The notes beneath the pieces are model-generated. The model did no database searches, was not told where the DNA came from, and saw only the letters and a program-made list of their open reading frames with translations. Source: Mesostigma viride (taxonomy: Eukaryota; Streptophyta; Mesostigmatophyceae; Mesostigmatales; Mesostigmataceae). Taken from it: a stretch of 64,000 nt of DNA. The DNA lies in assembly GCA_009746045.1 (NCBI GenBank), contig RPFO01000178.1, positions 335,369-399,368 of the forward strand, written 5' to 3'. Made by a program: the position numbers and the translations under genes. This document shows positions 42,399 to 52,600 of the stretch, piece by piece. Position 1 is the stretch's first letter; each line of letters opens with the position of its first letter.

Positions 42399-43099
42399 CA
42401 CACCCGCCGCGCGGCCCTCGCCGGCTCCCTCACCCTGCGAGGCCATGGCGAAAAATTGGGCGGTCTTTTCTTAAGAGTAAGTACGTGCAATTTTTCGCCA
42501 CATCCAACAACCCACGCCACCTCAGCGCCGGCCAGTGGGGGAAGGTGGCGAAAAATTGGGCGTTCTTTCTTAAGAGTAAGTACGTGCAATTTTTCGCCAT
42601 CACTCTCACACCTTGACAAACACCTCCTATACCCGCGCCAAGGGGTGGCAGGGTGGCGAAAAATTGGGCGTTCTTTCTTAAGAGTAAGTACGTGCAATTT
42701 TTCGCCATCCTTGTCACACCTTGACAAACACCTCCTATGACCCGCGCCAAGGGGTGGCAGGGTGGCGAAAAATTGGGCGTTCTTTTCTTAAGAGTAAGTA
42801 CGTGCAATTTTTCGCCATCCTTGTCACACCCCAACACACCATCACAACTGCCGGGGTGGTGACAGATGCCAGCCTAAATGTCATAACCTGGTGAGCAGTG
42901 GTGGCAGGGGGGCACTTCTGTTTTTGCAAGTGGTTTAGGGTTTTAGGGTTTAGGGCTTAGGGTGAGACCCATCCTAGGCCGCGGTCACTATAGGGTCACT
43001 ATAGGGGTGGCAGATGCCAGCATAAGGGTGGTGCACTTCTCCTAGTCGCGATGACGGAATGATGACGGAATGATGATGGAAGCTACTTAATTAATTAAT
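42399..43099 (-). repeat. PLV right terminal inverted repeat
   Basis: Reverse-complement partner of 22444-23147, with the same order of modules: hairpin array at 42447-42816, telomere-like heptamers at 42932-42962 and outer TTAATTAATTAA. Loop sequences of most hairpins differ from the left TIR, so the two ends have drifted or been homogenised separately. Confidence 0.95.
42447..42816. repeat. Four tandem hairpin units in right TIR
   Basis: Hairpins at 42447-42499, 42547-42598, 42655-42706 and 42764-42816 with the same 12-nt arms as in the left TIR. All four loops read CTTAAGAAAG or CTTAAGAAAAG when reverse-complemented; none has the CTTATATAAAG form that dominates the left end. Confidence 0.85.
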
Positions 43100-43518
43100 T
43101 AAAATCATAGCTCCGTGGGGAGCATATGTAAAACATAGCCCTGAGAAAGGGGCATCTATGGGTTTGTAATACAATCAGGGCGACAACCTGCAGGAGTAGG
43201 ATGTACAACTATCACCTGCTCTGGGTGCACAAGGTGCACCTGCACCGCCATGATGGTTCATGCCTCCTAAACAAGCACAGGCACACAAGGCGGCTTGAGG
43301 AGAGGGCCTAGAAGGCCTGCATGACATATGGGGTGGAAGGTATGTGGCTAGGCTATAGCTGGGGTACACATGGCCTCTCAGCAGAGAGCAACTCCCTGCA
43401 TGGGCAAAGCATGACTCGACATTGCTACCGCTATTGCAAGGGCGGGTGTGGGCCCATCACGTAGGCATACATGGCCACGTCACTAAGCTTGCTAGGCTAC
43501 ACTACTGCTATATATTCC

Positions 43519-44055
43519 CTAGGCTGGGGCTGGGGTGGCTGGGGCGGCAGGGGTCGCCTGCCAGGGCTTGTGGGCGACGTAGATGTCCGCCCCCTTCCAG
43601 TAGACCGGCTTCTGCCCCGCGGTCTGCCGAAGCTGGAGGTAGGTCGGCCGTAGCTCCCGTCGCCGTTGTTGCTGCGTCAAGGTCAAGTCGTCGTCCAGCG
43701 TGTAGGCGGTCCCCCCAAGCCGCTTGCGACACTTGAGGAACTCCATCTTATCCGCCATGGTGTCAAAGGTGAGGAGCAAGGGGGAGGGGCCGGCCTTACC
43801 CCGCGAGCGGGGAAGGCGGGTCACCCCCCGCGGCTTGCCCTTACCAGTGATAGCCATTGGGACAAGGATTTTGTTCTCAAACGCCAGGGCAAGGGTCTCG
43901 GAGGTCTCGTCCTGCAGCATGTTGGAGTATGGGTCAGGAGTTGGATGTTTGAGCGCCCATGGTGCCCAGTAGGTATATAGCCACTGTCTTGATATAGCCA
44001 CTGTCTTGATATAGCCACTGTCTCGAGTGGACACGTGTGTAGTACTCCTACACAC
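43519..44055 (-). CDS. Fragment resembling LINE ORF1-type nucleic-acid-binding protein
   Basis: The C-terminal half (KMEFLKCRKRLGGTAYTLDD, then LTQQQRRRELRPTYLQLR and YWKGADIYVAHKPW) resembles the CTD of L1-type ORF1 proteins, in which a sequence of this shape precedes a final beta strand. The N-terminal part is repeat-derived and probably not coding. A piece of the same 3' region recurs near 44930-44990. Likely a truncated, inactive non-LTR element. Confidence 0.4.
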   Translation of the reverse strand: MCRSTTHVSTRDSGYIKTVAISRQWLYTYWAPWALKHPTPDPYSNMLQDETSETLALAFENKILVPMAITGKGKPRGVTRLPRSRGKAGPSPLLLTFDTMADKMEFLKCRKRLGGTAYTLDDDLTLTQQQRRRELRPTYLQLRQTAGQKPVYWKGADIYVAHKPWQATPAAPATPAPA

Positions 44056-44352
44056 ACAGATCTCGAATGATTTATCTAGTACAAATCCGAATGGCTTGCA
44101 TCACTCCCTGGAAAGGAGAACTTTTGCGGTTGGACTGTAGGTGTCAGTTGGCGATGCCTTAGGATCAGGAGACGTCCGTCCTATAGTAAGCAAAAGTTGG
44201 TGCGAGAGGTCCCCAGTTCGATTCCGGCCTGGATTCATTTGCAGATCGCGTTTTCCGCGGACAGGCACTGAACGCAAATGGTTTTCATCTTTGCGGCCGG
44301 TGCCAAATCAGAATATAGCCACTAGAGGGGGAGCCTTCACTGGGTATAGCTT

Positions 44353-44640
44353 GATAGATCATGGGGGTGCAGGTGCCCTGGAACACCTTGAGCAAGTGTC
44401 GTTTACATTCCCACTCCTTGCAGGAAGTAGCTTAGAATGTATTAAAAGCCATATGCCCCTTCTCTGGGATATTAATTCATTAATTAGGAACATAACTCCG
44501 TTGGGAGTATCTGTACATAGCACATAGCCCAGAGAAGGGGCATATGAGCCTATAATACATTCTAAGCTATACTTCCTGCAAGGGTGGGAATGTAAACAAC
44601 ACTTGCTCTAGGTGCACTAGGGCACCTGCACACCCAGAGT
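44353..44640. repeat. Large imperfect inverted repeat of a dispersed element
   Basis: Arms of ~115 bp (44353-44468 and 44525-44637) share GTTTACATTCCCA, GCAGGAAGTA, AGCTTAGAATGTATTA and GCCCCTTCTCTGGG in opposite orientation around a TTAATT-rich centre. The right arm belongs to the same family as the sequence just outside the viral right end (43100-43250). Two copies inserted head to head would explain it. Confidence 0.6.
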
Positions 44641-45299
44641 CTCGGGCAACGCCCAGCTAAGGGGAGCCCGTCATAGGTGGGGAAGATCAGCATAGCTATA
44701 CAAGAGCTAGAGCGTGGCATCTCAGCAGAGAACAGCTCTCTGCATGGGCACAGCATAACGAAATAAAGCTAGGCATCATCTGGAGTGTGGCACATCATAG
44801 GCACACATGTACATGGCTAAATAGTGCTCGGGGAATCAGCTGGTATGTTGCCTGTAGGAGGCGTACATGTACATGGCCACGGTCTATCTATTCTACACTA
44901 CTACTGCTGTATTCCCCTAAGCTGGGGCGTCTGGAGTCGCTGGGGCCGCGGGAGTCGCATGCCAGGGCTTGTGGCCGATCTCTGGGATATGTGCTACATT
45001 TACTCCCAACGCAGTTATGTTCCTAATTAATTAATTAATTAGAGGGGGAGAGTGTCCATTCATAATATTCATCATCCTGAACGACTCGAAAACGCGGAAA
45101 AGATAACGGCAGGCTCGAGCTACGTACCATGGTCCGGATTCTCCGGATTTCTGGGGCCTGTGTTGGTCGGTTGTCTCCTTGATATTCTGATTTGGCACTC
45201 CGCAAAGGTGAAAACCATTTGCGTTCAGTGCCGGTCCTTGATATAGTCACTAGAGGGGGATATAATCCTCATCTGAGCTGTCCTCTACTGTAATGGCAG

Positions 45300-46655
45300 A
45301 CGAGGCGCTAGTGTAGCGGCTATCCTCTGGGGCAATAACCTCCAGCTGTTCCGGATTCCCCGCCCCCTTATTGCTGTCATCCGCAACCTGTATGAAGGGT
45401 CCACCACTTCGGTGCGCACTTCTTACGGGACCACGCCACCATGCCCTTTACAGAAGGGTGTATGGCAGGGCTGCGTGCTGTCGCCCTACCTGTTCATTAT
45501 TGTGGTCGAATACGTAATGATTCAGGCGCGCAAGCGATTTGCCCGCATCGTGGGTAGGGAACCAGGGGTGCAGGTTGCTAACAAATTCTGGCATGGTGGA
45601 GCGGACACGGAGATTCGGCTGGCAGACATCATGATCTACGCAGACGACACCACCCAGCTCTTCGAGGACACTGGGCACGTGCAGACATGGCTTGACTGCC
45701 TGGCTATCGAGGCCCGTGCAGTGGGGCTTGAGGTCAGCAAGAAGACAGAGGCCCTGGCGGTTGGGCTCACCCACTCACCGCCACCCCTCTATCTTCTATA
45801 GACGGCTCTCGAGTCCTGTATCGGGACCGCGTCAAGCTGCTGGGCAGCCTGCTTCCCAGCTGCGAGGTTGATGTGGACCATCGCATCTCCCTCGCCTGGC
45901 ACGCTTTACGCCAGTACCGGGCCCTGTGGCGCAAGCCCCTGGGCAAGATCGAGAAACAGGACCTGTTTAAGGTCCTCGTCCTTTCTTCCTGTTCTCACAT
46001 ATGGGGCCGAGACGTGGACCCTCACCGCCGACCTGGCCCGCAAGCTGGACGGCGCGGTCACCAACATGCTGCGCTCCATTTTCAGAGTAGGATATGCTGC
46101 TCACGTCCGCAATGAGGACCTGTATCAGGGCATGCCATATATCACCAGCATGCAGCGGCGCCTGCAGCTAGTAGGTCACCTAGCTCGCACCAACCAGGTA
46201 GACACCTCACGCGGCCCCCCCGCGGGTCACTGCGACCAGCTCAGCCTCAGTGGCCAGCACCTCCTGACGTGGGCCGGGCCCAGTGATGTTAGACGCCGCA
46301 AGGCCCGCACCTTCAAAGAACAGCTAGTAGAGGACATGGGGGGCCTAGGCCTCTCCGTGATTTGGAAGAAGATGATATACACGGCCAAGTGGGCCCAGGT
46401 CCTAGAGGACAACGAGCCCCCCCCCGTGGGGAAGCGCCCGCGTGTGCAAACCCACGGGAGGCACGCCAGACAGCTCCCCTAGGGCAGTGTGATGCTGTTT
46501 AGATAGATGTTGTAGTTAGTGATGCTGTCAGATAGATGTTGTAGGGCGATGATGTAGATAGATTAGACCGGTAGGACTGTTTGCACCCACCCATCCATCC
46601 ATTGGGGTGAATGCTCCGTGACTCCCCAACGGGAGCACGAGTCTAATTAATTAAT
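45300..46655 (+). pseudogene. YADD-type non-LTR retrotransposon, copy A (5' truncated, decayed)
   Basis: Reverse-transcriptase remnants: KGVWQGCVLSPYLF at 45457-45498 and DIMIYADDTT (catalytic YADD) near 45627-45655. A thumb/post-RT region follows with KLLGSLLPSCEVDVDH, YGAETWTL-like sequence (in shifted frame) and GYAAHVRNEDLYQGMPYITS (46090-46149). Several frameshifts and stops. The 3' end has a stem with TGCTCCGTGACTC...GGGAGCA (46610-46637) followed by TTAATTAATTAA. The same 3' end terminates copies B and C. Confidence 0.75.
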
Positions 46656-46852
46656 TAATAACCTCCACCTGCGGACTTCTACCCTGCATTCTAGCAATGG
46701 GCCGCGGGGCCCGTGGGGAGATTACAGGAGCATGCCCCTCAGGAAGGTGCTTATCGCAGGCGGCAGCCCATTTCTCCTTGTCTACTACCATCATGCGGGC
46801 GCCGGGTACAGATAATCCCAGAAGCCCTGCATCCTCAAGCAATTGTGTCACA

Positions 46853-47517
46853 TACTAAGGTCCTTACGTACGGGGCCGAGAAGTGGACCCTCACAGCCGA
46901 CCTAGCCAAAAAGCTGGACGGCGCGGTCACCAACATGCTGCGATCCATCTTCCGTGTAGGGTACGCTGCTCATGTTCGCAATGAGGACCTGTACCTCGGC
47001 ATGCCATATATCACAAGCACCATTAAGCTGCCAGCGGCGCCTGCAGCTAGTAGGGCACTTAGCTCGCACCAACCAGGTAGATACCTCACGTGGCCCCCCG
47101 CGGGACTGCGACCAGCTCAGCCTGGCCGGCACCTCCTTACGTGGACCGGGCCCCGGCCGCGATGCTCGACGCCGCAAGGCCCGCACCTTCAAAGAACAGC
47201 TAGTAGTAGAGGATATGGGATGCCTAGGCCTCTCCGTGATTTGGAACAAGATGATAGACAAGGCCAAGTGGGCCCAGGTAGTAGAGGACCACGAACCCCC
47301 CCCTGTGGGGAAGCCCCCGCATGTGCAAACATACGGGAAGCACGCCAGACAGGTCCAAGGGTAGAGAGCTTAGTCTAGTTGGTTTTTGACATTGTAGATA
47401 GATGTTGTAGCTCGATTAGACCGGTAGGACTATTTGCATCCATCCATCCATCGGGGTTAATGCTCCGTGACTCCCCGACGGGAGCACGAGTCTAATTAAT
47501 TAATTAATTAATTAATA
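46853..47517 (+). pseudogene. Same non-LTR family, copy B (short 3' fragment)
   Basis: Begins at ACTAAGGTCCTTACG inside the post-RT region (TYGAEKWTLTADLAKKLDG). Continues with NMLRSIFRVGYAAHVRNEDL and the same C-terminal region, then the TGCTCCGTGACTC hairpin at 47458-47485 and a TTAATTAA tail. Severe 5' truncation is typical of target-primed insertion. Confidence 0.7.
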
Positions 47518-47829
47518 CTAAGGTCCAGGTCGCGCCGCGTTAGGACGTTAAGCTGTACGAGAAAGTATTTCAAGTTTGCTTCGAAAGACTAGGGTTAGTT
47601 CTAAGCACGTGTCCTTAATTGGTCGATCCAAAGGCGACAGCGAATGCGCGTTTCGTCTTAATCATGAAAGATGGATGTTGTTGGACGAAGGGAAGAGGCC
47701 GGCGCGAGAGCAGAGGGACCACAAGGAAGCCACTAGAGCCACTGGCGGCGGTAGGCAGGTGCGGGGCGACGGCAACAGGGCATTGTCGGATTTTAATGCA
47801 ACACACAGGCCTTGTCGGATTTTAATGCT

Positions 47830-48451
47830 TCGGAAGGGTGTGTGGCAGGGCTGCGTGCTCTCGCCATACCTCTTCATTTTTGCAGTCAAATATGCGTAAT
47901 GATTCAGGCACGCAAGCGGTTTGCTCACACTGTGGGTATGTAGGGAACCAGGGGTGAAGGTCGCCACTAACAAGTTCTGGCATGGACACAGAGATTTGTC
48001 TAGCGGAAGTCATCTATGCAGACGACACCACCCTCTTCGAGAACACTGAGCACGTACGTGCAGACGTGGCTTGACTGCCTCGCAATCGAGGCTCGCGTGG
48101 TGGGGCTCGGGGTCAGCAAGAAGGCAGAGGCCCTGGCGGTTGGGCTCACTCAGCCACCGCCCGACCTCTTTCTCAGTCCTAATGATGGCTCTCGCCTCCA
48201 GCTATCGGGACCACGTCAAGTTGCTGGGTAGCTTACTCCCCAGCTGCGAGGCCGACGTGGGCCACTGTATCTCCCTCGCCTCAGGTACGCTTTACGCCAT
48301 GCAATACAGGGCCCTGTACGTGGCGCAAGCCCTTGGCCGGCAAGCTAGAGAAACAGGACTTTTTAAGGTCTTGGTCCTCCCTGTTCTTACGTATGGGGCC
48401 GAGACGTGGACCCTCACAGCCGAGTTTGCCAAAAAGCTGGACGGCGCGGTC
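47830..48451 (+). pseudogene. Same non-LTR family, copy C 5' part (interrupted)
   Basis: RT remnants GVWQGCVLSPYLF (47836-47876) and a broken YADD region near 48020, continuing to KKLDGAVT at 48451, where another LINE is inserted. The copy resumes at about 53772 with NMLRSIFRVGYAAHVR. Confidence 0.7.
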
Positions 48452-49213
48452 ACGTACGTATATATATTAAATATATATTAAAAATATAATTACTTACAGC
48501 AGAGTGAAATCACTCAAACCAAAGCAAACGCCCAGCTATAATAAACCTATATACAGAGCCATGTCAAAGCTCTATACTACGATAAGACCAATGGAAACGC
48601 CTAACGGGAGGAACCTAATAGCCCTGCTGCACCGCAAAATCAGCCCGCGTACGGCGGAGCATGATGTCCGCCATGGCCCGAGTCAGCGCCACCGACAAGC
48701 GCTGACGCCAATATGACGTCCAGGTCCGCGCCGACCATGGGGCCCGCTGGCCCTCCAGGTCCAGCCGGTCCTCCCGGAGCCGGCAACACTCCTTGCTTGA
48801 AGAAGGCGGAGGTCAGGGGCCCCATGGCCCCAAACTCCTCCAGGACAAAGGGCACCACACGATGGTGCCCGACGTCGCCGTAGGCCAGGAGCTTGGCCCG
48901 CTCCGCCCGGTCCGCCGTGTAACCTGCCGTGAGGGAGGCCCCAGCCACGTGGCTAAGAGCCAAGGGCCGCGCCACCGAAACGTCAATAAGCAGATGCCGG
49001 CCACCCCCCTCAAAGTCCAGCACCACGATGTCAGGCCGGTGGTTGGGGGAATAGAAGGCAGCGCCATCCGCATCCTCGGACCGGATGTTCGCGTGGGGGA
49101 AAACCGACCGAATCATGGCGAGCACCACCGTCAGGAGGACAGTGTGCAAATACAAATACCAATTCTGATTCTGTTGGCCCCCCATGCAGGCAAGGTAGTG
49201 AGTCCCCGTGGGC
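48452..49213 (-). mobile_element. RLE-type LINE, 5'-truncated copy 1
   Basis: Contains the 3' UTR and last ~180 codons of the same element that is nearly complete at 49608-53763, almost identical in sequence. Its 3' tail (TACGTATATATATTAAA) lies against the interrupted copy C sequence. Confidence 0.8.
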
Positions 49214-49607
49214 GTACGTATATATATTAAAAATATAATTACTTACAGCAGAGTGAAATCACTCAAACCAAAACAAACGCCCAGCTAGAAACCTATATAC
49301 AGAGCCATGTCAAAGCTCTATACTACGATAAGACCAATGGAAACGCCTAACGGGAGGAACCTAATAGCCCTGCTGCACCGCAAAATCAGCCCGCGTACGG
49401 CGGAGCATGATGTCAGCCATGGCCCGAGTCAGCGCCACCGACAAGCGCTGACGCCAATATGACGTCCAGGTCCGCGCCGACCATGGGGCCCGCTGGCCCT
49501 CCAGGTCCAGCCGGTCCTCCCGGAGCCGGCAACACTCCTTGAAGAAGGCGGAGGTCAGGGGCCCCATGGCCCCAAACTCCTCCAGGACAAAGGGCACCAC
49601 ACGATGG
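49214..49607 (-). mobile_element. RLE-type LINE, 5'-truncated copy 2
   Basis: Short ~394-bp copy of the same 3' end, directly abutting copy 1, again with a GTACGTATATATATTA tail. It differs from copy 1 by small deletions, including four bases of GCTT near 49538. Confidence 0.8.
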
Positions 49608-52600
49608 TATATATACGTATATATATTAAAAATATAATTACTTACAGCAGAGTGAAATCACTCAAACCAAAGCAAACGCCCAGCTAGAAACCTATATACA
49701 GAGCCATGTCAAAGCTCTATACTACGATAAGACCAATGGAAACGCCTAACGGGAGGAACCTAATAGCCCTGCTGCACCGCAAAATCAGCCCGCGTACGGC
49801 GGAGCATGATGTCAGCCATGGCCCGAGTCAGCGCCACCGACAAGCGCTGACGCCAATATGACGTCCAGGTCTGCGCCGACCATGGGGCCCGCTGGCCCTC
49901 CAGGTCCAGCCGGTCCTCCCGGAGCCGGCAACACTCCTTGCTTGAAGAAGGCGGAGGTCAGGGGCCCCATGGCCCCAAACTCCTCCAGGACAAAGGGCAC
50001 CACACGATGGTGCCCGACGTCGCCGTAGGCCAGGAGCTTGGCCCGCTCCGCCCGGTCCGCCGTGTAACCTGCCGTGAGGGAGGCCCCAGCCACGTGGCTA
50101 AGAGCCAAGGGCCGCGCCACCGAAACGTCAATAAGCAGATGCCGGCCACCCCCCTCAAAGTCCAGCACCACGATGTCAGGCCGGTGGTTGGGGGAATAGA
50201 AGGCAGCGCCATCCGCATCCTCGGACCGGATGTTCGCGTGGGGGAAAACCGACCGAATCATGGCGAGCACCACCGTCAGGAGGACAGTGTGCAAATACAA
50301 ATACCAATTCTGATTCTGTTGGCCCCCCATGCAGGCAAGGTAGTGAGTCCCCGTGGGATCCAGCGGCTGCCCACAGCTACCACAAGGCCGCCCGGCCGGA
50401 ACAAGAGGCTGCGGGGCAAATAGCTGGTGCCGGAGCGCCACCGAGTAGTGGCTGGGAGCCAAGGCGAATGGGGGGGCCATGGGAAGAGCACGAAGGTACG
50501 CCGAGCCCACACTCCGCAAGGAAAGCGAGAACAGCCACGCACGTCCCTGGGCGTTGAGGTCCGCGAAAAGAGCAATCCAATCAGCCGTGTGCAGAATACC
50601 CGCGTAGGTTTTCTGGTGTTTATCGATGACGCGAGCAGGGAATGCGGCGGGAGATTGAACGGAGGCGACCGAGGGAGTGCCGCGAGGGAGGTGGCGCTGT
50701 ACCGCCTGAGCGGCACGGACGGGAGAACAGGCCTGCTGGATCTCAGCATAGGCCTCCTGGATGGCGGTGACGAAGGGCAAAGGGCTGCTGGGGTCCAGGA
50801 GGTCAGGCGCTGCCGTTGCCAAAAGGGGCAGGAGCCGGCAGCTTTCCGCCCACGACTGAGCGACGGAGCCCAAAAATGCTGCTGGGGCCAGCCGGGCGGC
50901 ACGAGTCAGACCGCAGCCACCCATCCGTGCAGGCAGGGAGGCAATGCGAATAGCATGTGGCGGGAGGTCGGGGCCCGGGACCAGCTGCGCCAAGGCCGAC
51001 TGGATGCGTTCGTCGTGGCCCTCGGCGGCCAGCCGGACCTGAGCCGGAAGAGCGCCCCGGAGCCAGTGAACGACGCGAGGGTGAGCGCAAAACCACAGAA
51101 GCAGACCCTTGGTCTGCGAATCATGAAGGCGCGCAATCAAGGGCAGTACCTCAGTGCGTGCCTCGAGGGCGGCCCGCAGAGCATCGATGACAAACGCGGG
51201 GTCGCCAACCGGAACGCCGAGGACATCCAACCCATGGAGGCGCTCGTCCCGGCCCAAGAGCTGGGGCGGAAAGCCGGAGCAATCACCTTGGGGCGAGTAC
51301 ACCGCGCACTTGGCCAGGGTCAACTGGAGGTTGATGTCGGCCACCGCGGTCTGCAGTGCCAGCAGAGCCGCGGTGGTGTCCGGCACAGGGCCCAGAAGGT
51401 AGATATCATCCAAGTAGGCCTGAATAGCGACCGCCGGGTGGGCAGCATGGACCGCTTGGAGGCAACCCTGGAGGGGGGCGGCAAAGTACAGGGGTCCCAG
51501 GGGGTCCCCTTGCTGGGTGCCCGACCGCGACAGCAGGCCGCCGCGAGTGCCGTCCTCCATGATGTGAACCAGTTGGCCGGGCTGGCCGTAGCACACGGCT
51601 GTCCAAGCGTACAAGTCCTCGAAGGACTCCATGACGGCCGCAAACATGCTGGCGCGGGACAGACTGTTGAACGCGTTGTGGCAGTCGACCTTGACGACAG
51701 CGTGGGTGGGGTGGGCCTCGAGGTAGGCCTGCACCGAATGGATGAGGATATCCGCCCCGCCTGGAGTCGTCACCCCCAGCTGGGCCGCCACCGAGGTCTC
51801 ACCCGCTGCGAGGGGCGGGCAGAAAAAGGCACGGAGCTCGGGCGCCTTTTGGCGGCAGATCACTTTGCCCACGAGCTTGCGGAGCACCTCACCGCAGGCG
51901 ATCGGGCGCACCTTGCCCTCGGGGGGGGCAAGACACCCTTGAGCAGAGCGAGGAGGCGAGCGCCCGCTAACCACTCGCGCGCAGCGGGAGGAACGCGACC
52001 AGCCGCCAGGTCAATGAGGGTGTCAAAGAGAATGTCCTCGCCCCCATGCCCCACCAGGACCTCCAAGTGCTCGTAGCGCCAGCCCGACGGCCCGGTAGAG
52101 GAAGCCCGCGGGACCGCACGCATCACCTCCAGGAAGCAGTCGCGGTCCAGCCGGAGGGGGGCCGGCAGGGGGTCCGGCACGGGCAGCTGGAATCCGGGCT
52201 CCGCAGGGTGAAGAGCCTCCAAGGCCGCCAGGGTAGCCGCATTGGCGGGGGCCAGCTTGGCCATTTCCAAGCGGGTCATGGCCCGGCTGAGCTGCCCCTC
52301 GCGGACGAGGCGGATGACGTCGGCGGCCACCCGCTCGAAGTTGACCTCCCCCGACAGCCGGGCCGTGCGCGGGGGCGGCACGCCAAACAGCCCCTCCCAG
52401 TCCCCCTGCAGAAAGCGTCGGCAACGGGCAATAACCGCACCCTGGAGGCCGCGCACACCACGCCCGAGAGGGGTGAGGAGCAGGCGGGGGGTCACCATGT
52501 GCAGTTTAAAGCCCAGCGGGTCGTCCGGAGCGGCGTGCATGCGCCGGAGAGAAACGATTGCACATTGCGCGAAAAGGCTACGCGCGCGGTGGGGGAGGTC

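Larger units (their letters stand above)
22444..43099. mobile_element. Integrated polinton-like virus (PLV) with terminal inverted repeats
   Basis: A 20.7-kb element with ~700-bp TIRs encoding primase-helicase, tyrosine recombinase, A32-type packaging ATPase, penton-like and double-jelly-roll capsid proteins and a fibre. Size, TIRs and this gene set fit polinton-like viruses or virophage relatives (Preplasmiviricota). Genes are dense and intronless, and base composition is visibly less GC-rich than the host genes. Both ends are TTAATTAATTAA; this palindromic 12-mer could be the shared integration core. The right flank continues as a dispersed host repeat that has the same tail elsewhere, so the virus went into a pre-existing TTAA-rich tract. 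No PolB, capsid protease or SF3 helicase is seen. A transposon inside gene 30176 and several frame breaks suggest a non-productive endogenous copy. Confidence 0.9.

Noticed and set aside
44186-44235. tRNA-like segment with AGTTCGATTCC (B-box-like)
   Set aside because: The flanking stem does not pair properly and no A box or cloverleaf could be drawn; at most a SINE remnant.
50427-52076. 549-codon plus-strand frame
   Set aside because: Antisense of the LINE reverse-transcriptase frame, which carries motifs A, B and C.
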